NCBI GenBank assembly: GCA_025963725.1
Contig: JAOQAE010000005.1
Location: forward strand, 1-64,000
DNA: 64,000 nt
Origin: Bacteroidota bacterium
GTDB taxonomy: Bacteria; Bacteroidota; Bacteroidia; 2-12-FULL-35-15
Direction: 5' to 3'
The translations under genes and the position numbers were made by a program. Shown piece by piece: positions 44,402-52,838 of the stretch (positions within the stretch are counted from its first letter, which is position 1; each line of letters opens with the position of its first letter). The notes under the pieces are model-generated. The model saw only the letters and a list, made by a program, of their open reading frames with translations. It was not told the DNA's origin and did no database searches.

Positions 44402-45355
44402 ATGAAAAAATACACCTACACAGAAAAAAAAGACACACGCTCAGGCTTCGGGGCAGGATTATCCGAATTAGGAAAGAGCAACCCTAATGTGGTTGCTTTA
44501 TGTGCCGACTTAACCGGCTCCTTAAAGATGGATGCATTCGCGAAGGATCATCCCGAGCGCTTTTTCCAGGTAGGGATCGCTGAGGCGAATATGATCGGGA
44601 TAGCAGCCGGATTAACCATTGGCGGCAAAATTCCCTTCACAGGAACCTTCGCCAACTTTTCCACCGGCCGCGTGTATGACCAGATCCGCCAGTCGGTAGC
44701 CTACTCCGGCAAAAATGTAAAGATCTGCGCATCCCATGCCGGCTTAACATTGGGTGAGGACGGCGCAACACACCAGATCCTCGAAGACCTCGGGCTCATG
44801 AAAATGCTCCCGGGCATGACCGTGATCAACCCCTGCGATTATAACCAGACCAAAGCGGCCACCATTGCCATCGCATCCCACGAAGGTCCTGTGTACCTGC
44901 GTTTCGGCCGCCCTACCGTTCCTAACTTTACCCCTGCCGACCAGAAATTCGAGATCGGGAAAGCGGTAATGCTGAACGAGGGTACCGATGTTACCATCTT
45001 CGCTACAGGCCACCTCGTATGGAAAGCGATCGAAGCCGGGGAGCAGCTGGCAGCGGAAGGCATCAGCGCAGAAATAATAAACATTCATACGATTAAACCA
45101 TTAGACAATGCCGCCGTCTTAGCTTCGGCTAAAAAAACGCGCTGCATCGTTACGGCCGAAGAGCACCAGATGAACGGCGGGCTCGGCGACAGCATCGCGC
45201 AGCTCCTGGCACGCGAATTACCTACGCCTCTTGAAATGGTGGCGGTGAACGACAGCTTCGGCGAAAGCGGAACTCCTGACCAGCTCATGGTAAAATACGG
45301 CCTCGATGCGAAAAACATTGTAGCTGCAGTAAAAAAGGTGATCAAAAGAAAATAG
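44402..45355 (+). CDS. tkt: Transketolase, C-terminal (pyrimidine-binding) subunit
   Basis: A 317-residue partner of the subunit at 42050. It includes the Glu-bearing block RFFQVGIAEANMIGIAAGL, the pyrimidine-side domain and a C-terminal domain (about 190-310) with VTAEEHQMNGGLGDSIAQLL and DSFGESGTPDQL. Together the pair transfers two-carbon units among sugar phosphates. The sequence is intact. It is followed by a hairpin at 45356 and the next gene, a sigma factor. Confidence 0.96.
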   Translation: MKKYTYTEKKDTRSGFGAGLSELGKSNPNVVALCADLTGSLKMDAFAKDHPERFFQVGIAEANMIGIAAGLTIGGKIPFTGTFANFSTGRVYDQIRQSVAYSGKNVKICASHAGLTLGEDGATHQILEDLGLMKMLPGMTVINPCDYNQTKAATIAIASHEGPVYLRFGRPTVPNFTPADQKFEIGKAVMLNEGTDVTIFATGHLVWKAIEAGEQLAAEGISAEIINIHTIKPLDNAAVLASAKKTRCIVTAEEHQMNGGLGDSIAQLLARELPTPLEMVAVNDSFGESGTPDQLMVKYGLDAKNIVAAVKKVIKRK

Positions 45356-45378
45356 CCTCCCGTCTCTCAGCCGGGAGG
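45356..45378 (+). terminator. Probable terminator after the transketolase genes
   Basis: CCTCCCG (45356-45362), 9-base loop, CGGGAGG (45372-45378), followed by TTTGG. The T tract is short, so termination may be partial, and readthrough into the sigma factor gene is possible. Confidence 0.5.
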
Positions 45379-45402
45379 TTTGGCGAAGGCCGGACAAACT
45401 AT

Positions 45403-45942
45403 ATGGGTGACAAAGAGCTTTTACAACAATTCCGCAACCCCGATACGCGCAACTACGCGTTCAACCTGCTGGTGCGCGAATACCAGAAAAAGCTCTACTG
45501 GCATATCCGCAAGATCCTGATCGACCATGACGATACCGACGATGTGCTCCAGAACGTATTCATAAAGGTATGGCGGGGCCTCGATAACTTTAAGGAGGAA
45601 TCGCAGCTCTATACCTGGCTGTACCGCATTGCCACCAACGAATCCATCACTTTCCTGAACCAGAAGAAAAAGCGTGCCGGTGTACCGATGGATGAGGTTT
45701 CCCATTTTTTAGCGGCGAACCTCGAAAGCGATCATTATTTCAAGGGCGATGAGATCCAGGCGAAGCTCCAGAAGGCTATTCTTACGCTTCCCGACAAGCA
45801 GCGCATTGTTTTTAACATGAAATATTTTGACGAGATCAAATACGAGGAGATGAGCAAGATCCTTGATACTTCCGTGGGCGCTCTCAAGGCATCCTATCAC
45901 CACGCGGTAAAAAAAGTGGAGGAATATCTCAAAACGCATTAA
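45403..45942 (+). CDS. RNA polymerase sigma factor, ECF subfamily
   Basis: A 179-residue sigma factor. Region 2 (about 20-90) has DDTDDVLQNVFIKVWRG and LYTWLYRIATNES; region 4 (about 120-175) has LPDKQRIVFNMKYF followed by YEEMSKILDTSVGALKASYHHAVKKVE as the DNA-binding helix-turn-helix. It is the first gene of a three-gene rightward operon; the next gene, a single-pass membrane protein, is a likely anti-sigma factor and the third a periplasmic Spy-like protein, which suggests an envelope or metal stress response. Confidence 0.93.
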   Translation: MGDKELLQQFRNPDTRNYAFNLLVREYQKKLYWHIRKILIDHDDTDDVLQNVFIKVWRGLDNFKEESQLYTWLYRIATNESITFLNQKKKRAGVPMDEVSHFLAANLESDHYFKGDEIQAKLQKAILTLPDKQRIVFNMKYFDEIKYEEMSKILDTSVGALKASYHHAVKKVEEYLKTH

Positions 45943-45974
45943 ACCTTTTTAAATTAAAAAGCTCAAAGCAGCCA

Positions 45975-46496
45975 ATGAATCCTTATAACAACACAAATCC
46001 CTTCGGCACCGGCCCCGATTATTTCGAAAGCTTCCAGGCGAAGCTCGGCGGGCGCATTGAAGCGTATGAGGAATTGAAAACAGAAGCGCCTCTTTTAAGC
46101 AGCATCCCCAAATACAACCCTTTTGAAGTGCCTGCACATTATTTCGATGAGCTGCCAACGCTCATCCAGGAAAAATGTGCGGCGCCCGAAAAGGTGTCCG
46201 CCTTCGAATGGCTGAAAATGCTGTTCCGCCCCAACTTCGCGGTACCTGTGCTTACAGTGATCCTGATCGCCTTTGCAGGTATCCGTTACCTCGACCACGG
46301 AACGGAAGTCAGCAGCCCCATGGCAGAGGAGATCAGCGTGGAAGAGCAATTACAATCCATTGATGAGACCACGATCATAGAGGCGCTTGCTTCCGCTTCG
46401 GTAAATGAAAGCGAAGCCGACAATGAAAACGAGAACATTAAAGAGTACCTGCTCGACAATCATATTGAAGATATTAACTTGAATTCAGAATTATAA
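45975..46496 (+). CDS. Single-pass membrane protein, candidate anti-sigma factor
   Basis: A 173-residue protein with a cytoplasmic N-terminal part (1-85) that repeats the pattern PDYFESF / PAHYFDELP, one membrane helix about residues 88-106 (FAVPVLTVILIAFAGIRYL) and a Glu/Ser/Asn-rich outer tail. The size, topology and position 32 bases behind an ECF sigma gene suggest an anti-sigma factor; there is no zinc-binding HxxxCxxC motif of the ZAS type, so this stays an inference. It is followed by the Spy-like gene after four bases. Confidence 0.7.
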   Translation: MNPYNNTNPFGTGPDYFESFQAKLGGRIEAYEELKTEAPLLSSIPKYNPFEVPAHYFDELPTLIQEKCAAPEKVSAFEWLKMLFRPNFAVPVLTVILIAFAGIRYLDHGTEVSSPMAEEISVEEQLQSIDETTIIEALASASVNESEADNENENIKEYLLDNHIEDINLNSEL

Positions 46497-46500
46497 CACG

Positions 46501-47004
46501 ATGAAAACAACAACGATCGGCCGCCTACTGCTCAGCGCATTTATCTTTTTATCCGCAGTCTCCTTTGCCCAGCAGGGCTCTCCGCCACCACCACCAAAGA
46601 ATAAGGAACGCCGTGAAGCCAAGCGCGATAACATAGAATCGATGAAGATCGCCTTCCTGACCAAGAAGCTCGACCTTACACCCGAAGAAGCGCAGCTGTT
46701 CTGGCCTGTTTACAACCAATATACCGATAAGCTGCAGGAGCTGCGTAAAAAGCGCCGTATGGACAGCAAGGATGCCAAGCACAACGTGGAGGAAATGAGC
46801 GATAAGGATGTGGAAGCGGCTGTTGACAGCGAAATGGCTTTCCGCCAGAAAGAGCTCGATATTCAGAAAGAGTATCATGCAAAATTCAAGGCGGTGCTTC
46901 CAATCAAGAAAGTGGCCAAGCTGTACCAGGCGGAAGAGCAATTTAAGCGCGTGCTGCTTGATGAATTAAAAAGAGACAAGCCGCCGGTGAAAGAAGGGAA
47001 TTAA
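46501..47004 (+). CDS. Periplasmic Spy/CpxP-like (LTxxQ) helical protein
   Basis: A 167-residue secreted protein. The signal peptide (1-23, AVSFAQQ) is followed by a proline tract and a charged helical domain with the family signature FLTKKLDLTPEEAQLFWPVYNQY (in two pieces: LTKKLDLTPEEAQLFWP and VYNQYTDKL). Proteins of the Spy/ZraP/CpxP group bind unfolded proteins or metals in the periplasm. It ends the sigma operon, so it is a likely sigma target or feedback component. Confidence 0.82.
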   Translation: MKTTTIGRLLLSAFIFLSAVSFAQQGSPPPPPKNKERREAKRDNIESMKIAFLTKKLDLTPEEAQLFWPVYNQYTDKLQELRKKRRMDSKDAKHNVEEMSDKDVEAAVDSEMAFRQKELDIQKEYHAKFKAVLPIKKVAKLYQAEEQFKRVLLDELKRDKPPVKEGN

Positions 47005-47037
47005 ATTAGCGATTGCGGTTGTATTGAAATTAGATAC

Positions 47038-47294
47038 AACACACCCCTAACCCCTCTCAAGAGGGGAACGGATACTGCTGAATGAAAAACATCAGTATTG
47101 ATTGATGCTTACTTGCATACTATAAAAAACGATAACACTTTGTTAGCAGCGCCAATTCCCCTCTCGAGAGGGAAACAGATACTGCTGAATGAAAAACATC
47201 AGTATTAATTAATGCGTACTTGTATACTATAAAAAAACGATAACGCTTTGTGAGCAGCGCCAATTCCCCTCTTGAGAGGGGTTAGGGGTGTGTT
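47038..47294. mobile_element. MITE with perfect 31-bp terminal inverted repeats and internal tandem duplication
   Basis: A 257-bp non-coding element. Its ends (47038-47068 and 47264-47294) are exact reverse complements over 31 bases, starting AACACACCCCTAACCCCTCT. Inside, a unit of about 108 bases (CGGATACTGCTGAATG ... CCAATTCCCCTCTC) is repeated twice (about 47066-47168 and 47174-47275) with a few differences. The CCCCTCT-AGAGGGG core can fold into a hairpin. No transposase is present, so it would depend on one elsewhere. It fills the gap between a Spy-like gene and xerD. Confidence 0.9.
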
Positions 47295-47312
47295 ATCACG
47301 ATCAGTGTATTA

Positions 47313-48212
47313 TCACGACCTCGGATGAAACTGTATGATCGCCGAGCGAAGGTATTCCCTGTCGAGATGCGTATAGATCTCGGTAGTGGTGATGGACTCA
47401 TGTCCAAGCATCTCCTGCACGGCGCGCAGGTCGGCCCCACCTTCGATCAAGTGTGTGGCAAAGGAATGCCGGAAGGTATGCGGACTGATATGCTTCTTCA
47501 ATCCTATTTTAAAGGCAAGGTTCTTAATGATGGTGAACACCATTACCCGCGTAAGCTTTGCCCCGCGCCTGTTCAGGAATAAAACATCCTCGTGCTCCTT
47601 CTTTACAGGCTGATGGATGCGCACTTCATCCTTGTAAATAGTGATCTGCTTAATCGCCACGCTGCCGATCGGCACCAGCCTTTCCTTATCGCCTTTCCCC
47701 GTTACCTTGATAAATTCATCGTTGAAATACAAATGCGAGATCTTCAGGTTCACCAGCTCGCTTACGCGTAATCCGCAGCTGTAGAGTGTTTCCAGCATCG
47801 CCTTGTTTCGTTGCCCTTCGTTGCTGCTCAGGTCGATCGCATTAATGATGTTGTTAATATCGTCCAGGCTCAGCGTATCAGGGAGCTTCCGGCCAAGCCT
47901 TGGTGATTCCAGCAGGGTGGTGGGATCGTTATTCAGCACATTTTCCAGCAGCAGGTATTTGTAAAATCCTTTGATGCCGCTGATCACGCGGGCCTGCGTG
48001 CGTGCGCTCATGCCCAGCTCATTCACCCATACGAGAAATTCCTGAAGGTGCTTCAGCTCCACTTCCTTCGGGGAAAATTCATATTTTTTCGCCTCGAGGA
48101 ACTGCAGCAGCTTCTCCACATCGTGCAGGTATGCCTCCACCGAGTTCTCCGAGAGGGAGCGCTCCAGCTGCAAAAACGATTGGTATCCCTGTATGTATGG
48201 CTTCCAGTTCAA
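47313..48212 (-). CDS. xerD: Site-specific tyrosine recombinase XerD
   Basis: A 299-residue recombinase. The N-terminal SAM-like core-binding domain covers 1-95, the catalytic domain 105-295 with all key residues: R149 (CGLRVSEL), K173 (GKGDKERLVPIG), H245 and R248 (HTFRHSFATHL), H271 (LGHESITTT) and the nucleophile Y280 (IYTHLD). It resolves chromosome dimers with XerC at dif. Length and spacing are standard, so this is the core XerD rather than a mobile integrase, although a serine recombinase and island lie about 5 kb away. It reads leftward, away from aroQ. Confidence 0.93.
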   Translation of the reverse strand: MNWKPYIQGYQSFLQLERSLSENSVEAYLHDVEKLLQFLEAKKYEFSPKEVELKHLQEFLVWVNELGMSARTQARVISGIKGFYKYLLLENVLNNDPTTLLESPRLGRKLPDTLSLDDINNIINAIDLSSNEGQRNKAMLETLYSCGLRVSELVNLKISHLYFNDEFIKVTGKGDKERLVPIGSVAIKQITIYKDEVRIHQPVKKEHEDVLFLNRRGAKLTRVMVFTIIKNLAFKIGLKKHISPHTFRHSFATHLIEGGADLRAVQEMLGHESITTTEIYTHLDREYLRSAIIQFHPRS

Positions 48213-48315
48213 TGTCGCGGGTTTGTGATGTTGTTAAAATTACAAAACGGAATTTTCTTTTACCTTTACAAAACGAATAAACAATTAACAGTGTTGTGTT
48301 ACTTACCTGCAAAGC

Positions 48316-48729
48316 ATGAAGATCATCATCATCAACGGCCCCAACCTTAACCTGTTAGGCACACGCGAAACGAGCGTGTACGGTGCGCAATCCTTCGATG
48401 AGTATTTTGCCGGACTGAAAGCGAAGTATCCGGAAATTCAGCTTTCCTCCTATCAAAGCAATGTGGAGGGAGAGCTGATCAACAAGCTGCATGAAACCGG
48501 ATTTGATGCTGATGGCATCATCCTGAATGCAGGCGGCTACACACATACTTCTGTTGCTTTACGCGATGCCATTGCCGCTATAAAAACACCGGTGATCGAA
48601 GTGCACATCTCCAATATCTTTGCCCGCGAGGACTTCCGCCATACTTCCCTGCTTGCGCCTAAATGCAAAGGCTCTATTTCCGGCTTCGGAATGGATTCGT
48701 ACCGTTTGGCAGTGGAGAGCTTTCTATAA
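48316..48729 (+). CDS. aroQ: Type II 3-dehydroquinate dehydratase
   Basis: A 137-residue shikimate-pathway enzyme, third step. Starts MKIIIINGPNLNLLG; the loop tyrosine Y22 and R17 (GTRETSVYG), the NAGGYTHTSVALRDA block, H98/S99/N100 (EVHISN) and R104 are all present, so it is catalytically complete. Slightly short for the family (about 145) but ends normally. It is divergent from xerD and followed by a dispersed-repeat intergenic region. Confidence 0.96.
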   Translation: MKIIIINGPNLNLLGTRETSVYGAQSFDEYFAGLKAKYPEIQLSSYQSNVEGELINKLHETGFDADGIILNAGGYTHTSVALRDAIAAIKTPVIEVHISNIFAREDFRHTSLLAPKCKGSISGFGMDSYRLAVESFL

Positions 48730-48775
48730 GAGTCGTGAATATTTCTCGCAAAGGCGCAAAGATCGCAGAGTTTTT

Positions 48776-48812
48776 TGCGCGTTGTCAGTTCGAGCGGAGT
48801 CGAGAACGTGGG
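48776..48812. repeat. Short dispersed repeat downstream of aroQ
   Basis: GCGTTGTCAGTTCGAGCGGA and the following GTCGAGAACGTGGG match a unit at 40585 (upstream of ychF) and related ones at 20165; non-coding. Confidence 0.6.
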
Positions 48813-48926
48813 TTGGCTGGGCATCCTCCTGCCTCTGCGAGAAATACCAAATAACCGGAATGAATTTTGTCACCATTAAACCAAACGCCGTTAATTCCGT
48901 CATACCATCAAATTAAACCGCAAGCC

Positions 48927-49832
48927 ATGAAACCACTGAAAAAAATTTGCGCATTGTTCCTGCTTGCCGGCATCAGCGCTTCCGCTTCTGCCCGCGTGCT
49001 TCCCGATTCGCTCGGGCTCCCCGGCGATAACCTCGACCTGTACGGTGTTCTTGAACTTTTCAAAAAAGCCGAGAACCCCGAGGAATTTGAAAAGGCACTC
49101 AACGATCCCAACACCAAGCTGAACAACATCGACCTGAACGGCGATAACGAGATCGATTACATCCATGTGATCGACCGTACCGAAAAGGATGCACATGCCC
49201 TGGTGCTGCAGGTGGCTGTGAACGACAAAGAGGTTCAGGATGTAGCCGTGATCGAGATCGAGAAGAAAGCGGATGGCACCGCCGATGTGCAGATCGTGGG
49301 AGATGAAGACCTGTACGGCAAAAATTACATCATCGAGCCGCAGGATGAAGCTTCCGCGAAAGCACCGGAGAACAGCTCATCAAGAACCAATACAACCGTT
49401 GTAGTGAATGTGTGGCACTGGCCCGCAGTTCAATACATTTACCGCCCGTCATACGTAGTATGGGTATCGCCGTGGGGATGGCATCATTACCCGGGCTGGT
49501 GGTCGCCATGGAGGCCGGTGTATTACAGCGTGTATCACCCGCACTGGCATCCGTACCATTACTACCACCGCCGGGTGTATGCACCGCGCATGACGGTTGC
49601 GCACAATGTGTATTACGGGCACAGGTCGGTTTCCAAAACGGTATACGACAGGCGAAGCAATACTGCCGCGCCTGTAAGATCCACAGCCAAACCGGCAAAA
49701 AGCGGAAGGCGCAATTCAGAAGCGCAGAAGGCTAAGCCACGCTCAGAAAAGGCCGCACCGAGAAGCCAGCCGAGGCAGGAAAAGCCAAGGCAAAGCAATA
49801 AGCAGGGCGGACAAAAGGGAAGAAGAAGATAA
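48927..49832 (+). CDS. Exported protein with His/Tyr/Trp-rich and basic C-terminal regions
   Basis: About 301 residues from the ATG at 48927 (an upstream ATG at 48867 would hide the signal peptide MKPLKKICALFLLAGISASA). The globular part (about 25-130) holds a recognisable but unnamed motif NIDLNGDNEIDYIHVIDRTE. Residues 150-230 are rich in His, Tyr, Trp and Pro (YPGWWSPWRPVYYSV, HWHPYHYYHRR), and the tail (240-300) is a Lys/Arg/Gln/Ala-rich basic disordered stretch. The composition suggests metal or polyanion binding at the cell surface, which is inference. It has its own terminator. Confidence 0.75.
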   Translation: MKPLKKICALFLLAGISASASARVLPDSLGLPGDNLDLYGVLELFKKAENPEEFEKALNDPNTKLNNIDLNGDNEIDYIHVIDRTEKDAHALVLQVAVNDKEVQDVAVIEIEKKADGTADVQIVGDEDLYGKNYIIEPQDEASAKAPENSSSRTNTTVVVNVWHWPAVQYIYRPSYVVWVSPWGWHHYPGWWSPWRPVYYSVYHPHWHPYHYYHRRVYAPRMTVAHNVYYGHRSVSKTVYDRRSNTAAPVRSTAKPAKSGRRNSEAQKAKPRSEKAAPRSQPRQEKPRQSNKQGGQKGRRR

Positions 49833-49835
49833 TAA

Positions 49836-49861
49836 AAAAGGGAAGAGCGATCTTCCCTTTT
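49836..49861 (+). terminator. Intrinsic terminator of the preceding gene
   Basis: AAAAGGGAAGA (49836-49846), loop GCGA, TCTTCCCTTTT (49851-49861): an 11-bp perfect stem with T run. Confidence 0.85.
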
Positions 49862-49902
49862 CTATTAACGGTCAACATGTTATTCTTGTTTTGTTAAAAC
49901 TG

Positions 49903-50014
49903 TGTCACTTCGAGTGCGAAGCGTATCGAGAAGTAGACCAGTTCTCGATACTTTTGCCCACGCTCTTTCTCGATACATCCTTCCCGAAAGGGGAAGGATA
50001 CTCGAAATGACGGC
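49903..50014. repeat. Dispersed intergenic repeat of the CGAAGCGTATCGAGAAGT type
   Basis: TGCGAAGCGTATCGAGAAGT is paired with inverted GTTCTCGATACTTTTGCCCA, then a second TCTCGATACATCC / GGATACTCGA inversion. It matches the unit at 20099-20176 and lies between the terminator at 49836 and the glycosyltransferase gene. Confidence 0.7.
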
Positions 50015-50090
50015 GCACTGTAAAAAGGCGGTCATCCAGATAGCTTTCGGGACAAACTGACATAAACAGTTCTACCATTCTAATAATATT

Positions 50091-51125
50091 CTATTTCATA
50101 AAATTCTCAGGCTGATCCAGCTCCGTGAATGTTCTTTTCTTGCGGAAGTAATAATCGGCCAGGATGGAACGTAGGTACACAGCAGTGGTGGTATGCTTTA
50201 CAATCTCCTGTTTCAGCCCCCTGCGCTTTTTCATTATGGATGAGAAGGAGCCGTAGAAGCTGAAATGAGCCCTTACTATTGCTTTAAAGTGGGCGAATTC
50301 CCCGGATGCAAGGTATTTGGCACCTGCTACCCCATCAAGGATCATTCTCCAGAAGAGCTTCACAGCGAAGTATTCCGGGGGATGATTTTTTGTGATCAGC
50401 GCGAGGTTATTGCGGAAATTAAGATAGGTTTTCTGCGGGCTTGTTTTGTTCAGCGTACCTCCTCCAACGTGGTACACCACCGATGCCGGACAATACATTA
50501 CCTTGTAGCCAAGGTTTTTCAACCGCCAGCAAAGATCGATCTCTTCCATGTGTGCGAAGAAATCAACATCGAAGCCATGAACCCTGTGGAAACATTCGGC
50601 GCGGACAAACATGCAGGCGCCAGTAGCCCAGAACACTTCACGCACATCGTCATACTGCCCTTTGTCTTCCTCCAGTGATTCAAAGATCCTTCCCCTGCAG
50701 AACGGATAGCCGTACTTATCAATGAATCCGCCGGCAGCACCGGCATACTCGAACGATCCTTTATTGTGGAATGCCCTGATCTTGGGCTGGCAGGCAGCAA
50801 TGCTTTTGTCGCCGTCCATGAGGCTGATCACCGAATCGATCCAGCCGGGGGTTACCTCCACATCGGAATTCAGCAGCACATAATATTCGGCATCCACCAG
50901 CTTCAATGCATCGTTGTAGCCTTTGGCAAAGCCGCCGTTCTCAGCGTTCACAATGATCTTTACCTGCGGATATTCCGCTTTTAAAAAAACGAGCGAATCA
51001 TCCGTAGAGGCATTATCAGCGACGATGATCTCTGAAAAGGAAGCATTGCAGGAAATAACGGATGGTAAAAATTTCTGAAGAAATCCTTTTCCATTCCAGT
51101 TTAAAATAACTACTGCAACCTTCAT
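50091..51125 (-). CDS. Glycosyltransferase family 2
   Basis: A 344-residue GT-A fold transferase of the rhamnosyl/glucosyl type. Nucleotide-sugar motifs are present: VAVVILNWNG at the N-terminus, ADNASTDDS (about 36-44) and the metal-binding DxD region in YYVLLNSDVEV (near residue 85). The acceptor side carries GACMFVRAECFHRVHGFDV and WRLKNLGYKV. A hydrophobic C-terminal part with LFWRMILDGVAGAKYL may touch the membrane. It likely builds cell-surface polysaccharide or glycolipid. It follows the GWxTD gene (nine-base gap, same strand), so it is the second gene of a small operon. Confidence 0.92.
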   Translation of the reverse strand: MKVAVVILNWNGKGFLQKFLPSVISCNASFSEIIVADNASTDDSLVFLKAEYPQVKIIVNAENGGFAKGYNDALKLVDAEYYVLLNSDVEVTPGWIDSVISLMDGDKSIAACQPKIRAFHNKGSFEYAGAAGGFIDKYGYPFCRGRIFESLEEDKGQYDDVREVFWATGACMFVRAECFHRVHGFDVDFFAHMEEIDLCWRLKNLGYKVMYCPASVVYHVGGGTLNKTSPQKTYLNFRNNLALITKNHPPEYFAVKLFWRMILDGVAGAKYLASGEFAHFKAIVRAHFSFYGSFSSIMKKRRGLKQEIVKHTTTAVYLRSILADYYFRKKRTFTELDQPENFMK

Positions 51126-51134
51126 AAAGAATGT

Positions 51135-52637
51135 TTAGCGGGGATTTGAAAAGCTGTCGTTGGCATTTCCGCCGAAATGATCGGGTGCTTTATCGGCATC
51201 CAGGTCATTTGTTTGCGTATCACGCGTGTGCAGCTTCAGCTGCCAGTTGGTATTCACGATCTCGCCTTTCGCGGTTGAATGGATCAGCTTGAACTTATTG
51301 GAAACCAGGTCGGGATTGTAGAACACGAACTTTTTATTTGACTGCTTGTTGTTTGGATTGGTGAAGATCTGCTTCTTATCTGTAAGCGTGTAATATTCCC
51401 AGATCTCGTACGGATAAGCGCTTGGCTCATGATCGGACACGGTGCGCTGGTCGGGCGGACCGTATTGCAGGTACACTCTTCCCCTGTCAGTATCATACCC
51501 TTTGAGCCCGTATGTTCCGAATTGCTTGTTCACCTTCTGCACTTCAGCATAATATTCCTGCCAGCTGAGCTCAGGATTCTGAGTGTTGCGCGTTTTCCAG
51601 AACACGTAAAAGAACTGCTGCATCAGCTGGAGGTTTCTCTCTTTCAGCTGGTTCTCTTCAAACTCGATTTCGGAGGAGCTGGAGATCGGGCGCAGGCAGC
51701 GCATGTAAGCTATCAGCGTATCAAGGTTCTGATACTTGCCGGCAAAAGTGTTGCTGATATCAATGGACCTGAGATCTTCGGCGCTAAGCTGAGCCGGCTT
51801 ATTGGTGCGCTGTACAAAGCATTTTTGCTCAGCCTGCAGAAGGTTGTCCTTGTCGCGCACTTCGATCACAAGGTTGTAATTCCCTGTGGGCAGGGATGCA
51901 ATATTGAATTCCGCAAGCACAATGTTCACATCGTTTGCATTCTGTTTTGAAAAAGCACTGTACTCGGTAAGCTTTGTCCTTGTTTCATAATTCTCGATAA
52001 AATAGCTCAGGATCATTTTCTGGCCTTCGCCCAGCACTTTCTTTGCATTGTAAAACTCCGCATAGAATTTCAGCTTTGTGGCATTTTCCGGAAAGTAAGT
52101 GGAAACATAAGGCACGAGGTCGTAGCCGCTTTTTGTAAGCGCTGTTGGCTGAGCAGCTTTTGTATACGATTCAAGGAGCTGGATATCAGAGTTCGAGATC
52201 ACATTCTCCGGGAAGCGGATATTAATGGGCATTTTAGTGACCAATGGCTTATCCGAAGGCACATTTTTATCCGTTATCGTGATCTCCACATCATACATCC
52301 CGTTGGCAAGCGGATAACGCTGCTGGTCGATAAAGTTCGGAAAGCCTTTAGTAGTGTCGGTAAGCTCAGGGCTGTTCAGCGAGTATTTCTGCGCATTCTT
52401 CAGCACGCCGTCCTGCATGAACTGGATGGAAATATCAACCGTTCCCTGGAATTTCCCATTTGAATTCTTAATGAATTTCACGGAATTTCCGATCACGGAA
52501 AGATACGTTTCATAATATGGCCCTTTTCCGGGCACGTTGAAGGATGCGGAGGTCATATACGCCAGTACATTTGCCGCAGCTGTATTATAAACTAACAAAC
52601 AAGCAGTTAGCATACATAAGATCAATAATTTTTTCAT
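51135..52637 (-). CDS. GWxTD domain-containing exported protein
   Basis: A 500-residue exported protein with signal peptide (1-21). The C-terminal domain carries GYDTDRGRVYLQYGPPD, the GWxTD family signature with Tyr replacing Trp, near residue 400; the preceding segment ELSWQEYYAEVQKVNKQFGT also fits. Function unknown; the family is frequent in Bacteroidota and other phyla. It is the first gene of the pair with the glycosyltransferase. Its upstream region ends at the tRNA promoter. Confidence 0.85.
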   Translation of the reverse strand: MKKLLILCMLTACLLVYNTAAANVLAYMTSASFNVPGKGPYYETYLSVIGNSVKFIKNSNGKFQGTVDISIQFMQDGVLKNAQKYSLNSPELTDTTKGFPNFIDQQRYPLANGMYDVEITITDKNVPSDKPLVTKMPINIRFPENVISNSDIQLLESYTKAAQPTALTKSGYDLVPYVSTYFPENATKLKFYAEFYNAKKVLGEGQKMILSYFIENYETRTKLTEYSAFSKQNANDVNIVLAEFNIASLPTGNYNLVIEVRDKDNLLQAEQKCFVQRTNKPAQLSAEDLRSIDISNTFAGKYQNLDTLIAYMRCLRPISSSSEIEFEENQLKERNLQLMQQFFYVFWKTRNTQNPELSWQEYYAEVQKVNKQFGTYGLKGYDTDRGRVYLQYGPPDQRTVSDHEPSAYPYEIWEYYTLTDKKQIFTNPNNKQSNKKFVFYNPDLVSNKFKLIHSTAKGEIVNTNWQLKLHTRDTQTNDLDADKAPDHFGGNANDSFSNPR

Positions 52638-52712
52638 AACCGTCTGTTTTTAATGGATTCAATGGCAATGGGGAGTATTACAAAGTTAAGGAATAAAACT
52701 ATTTTTTTATAG

Positions 52713-52748
52713 TTTTTTGATCATCAAATGAAAAAAATACTACTTTTG
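52713..52748 (+). promoter_or_regulatory. Promoter of tRNA-Ser
   Basis: TTTTTTG at 52713-52719 (-33) and TACTTTTG at 52741-52748 (exact TAnnTTTG -7), with a 21-base gap, five bases before the tRNA begins. Confidence 0.7.
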
Positions 52749-52753
52749 ACCCC

Positions 52754-52838
52754 GGAGAGCTGGCAGAGTGGTCTATCGCGGCAGTCTTGAAAACTGTTGA
52801 CTGTAACAGGTCCTGGGGTTCGAATCCCTAGCTCTCCG
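52754..52838 (+). tRNA. tRNA-Ser(UGA)
   Basis: An 85-nt class II tRNA. The acceptor stem GGAGAGC/GCTCTCC, a long variable arm, the T arm GGTTCGAATCCC, and an anticodon loop CTTGAAA with anticodon TGA at 52788-52790 are all readable. The CCA end is not encoded. It forms the left border of the island: the recombinase gene on the other strand ends inside its 3' end. Confidence 0.93.
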
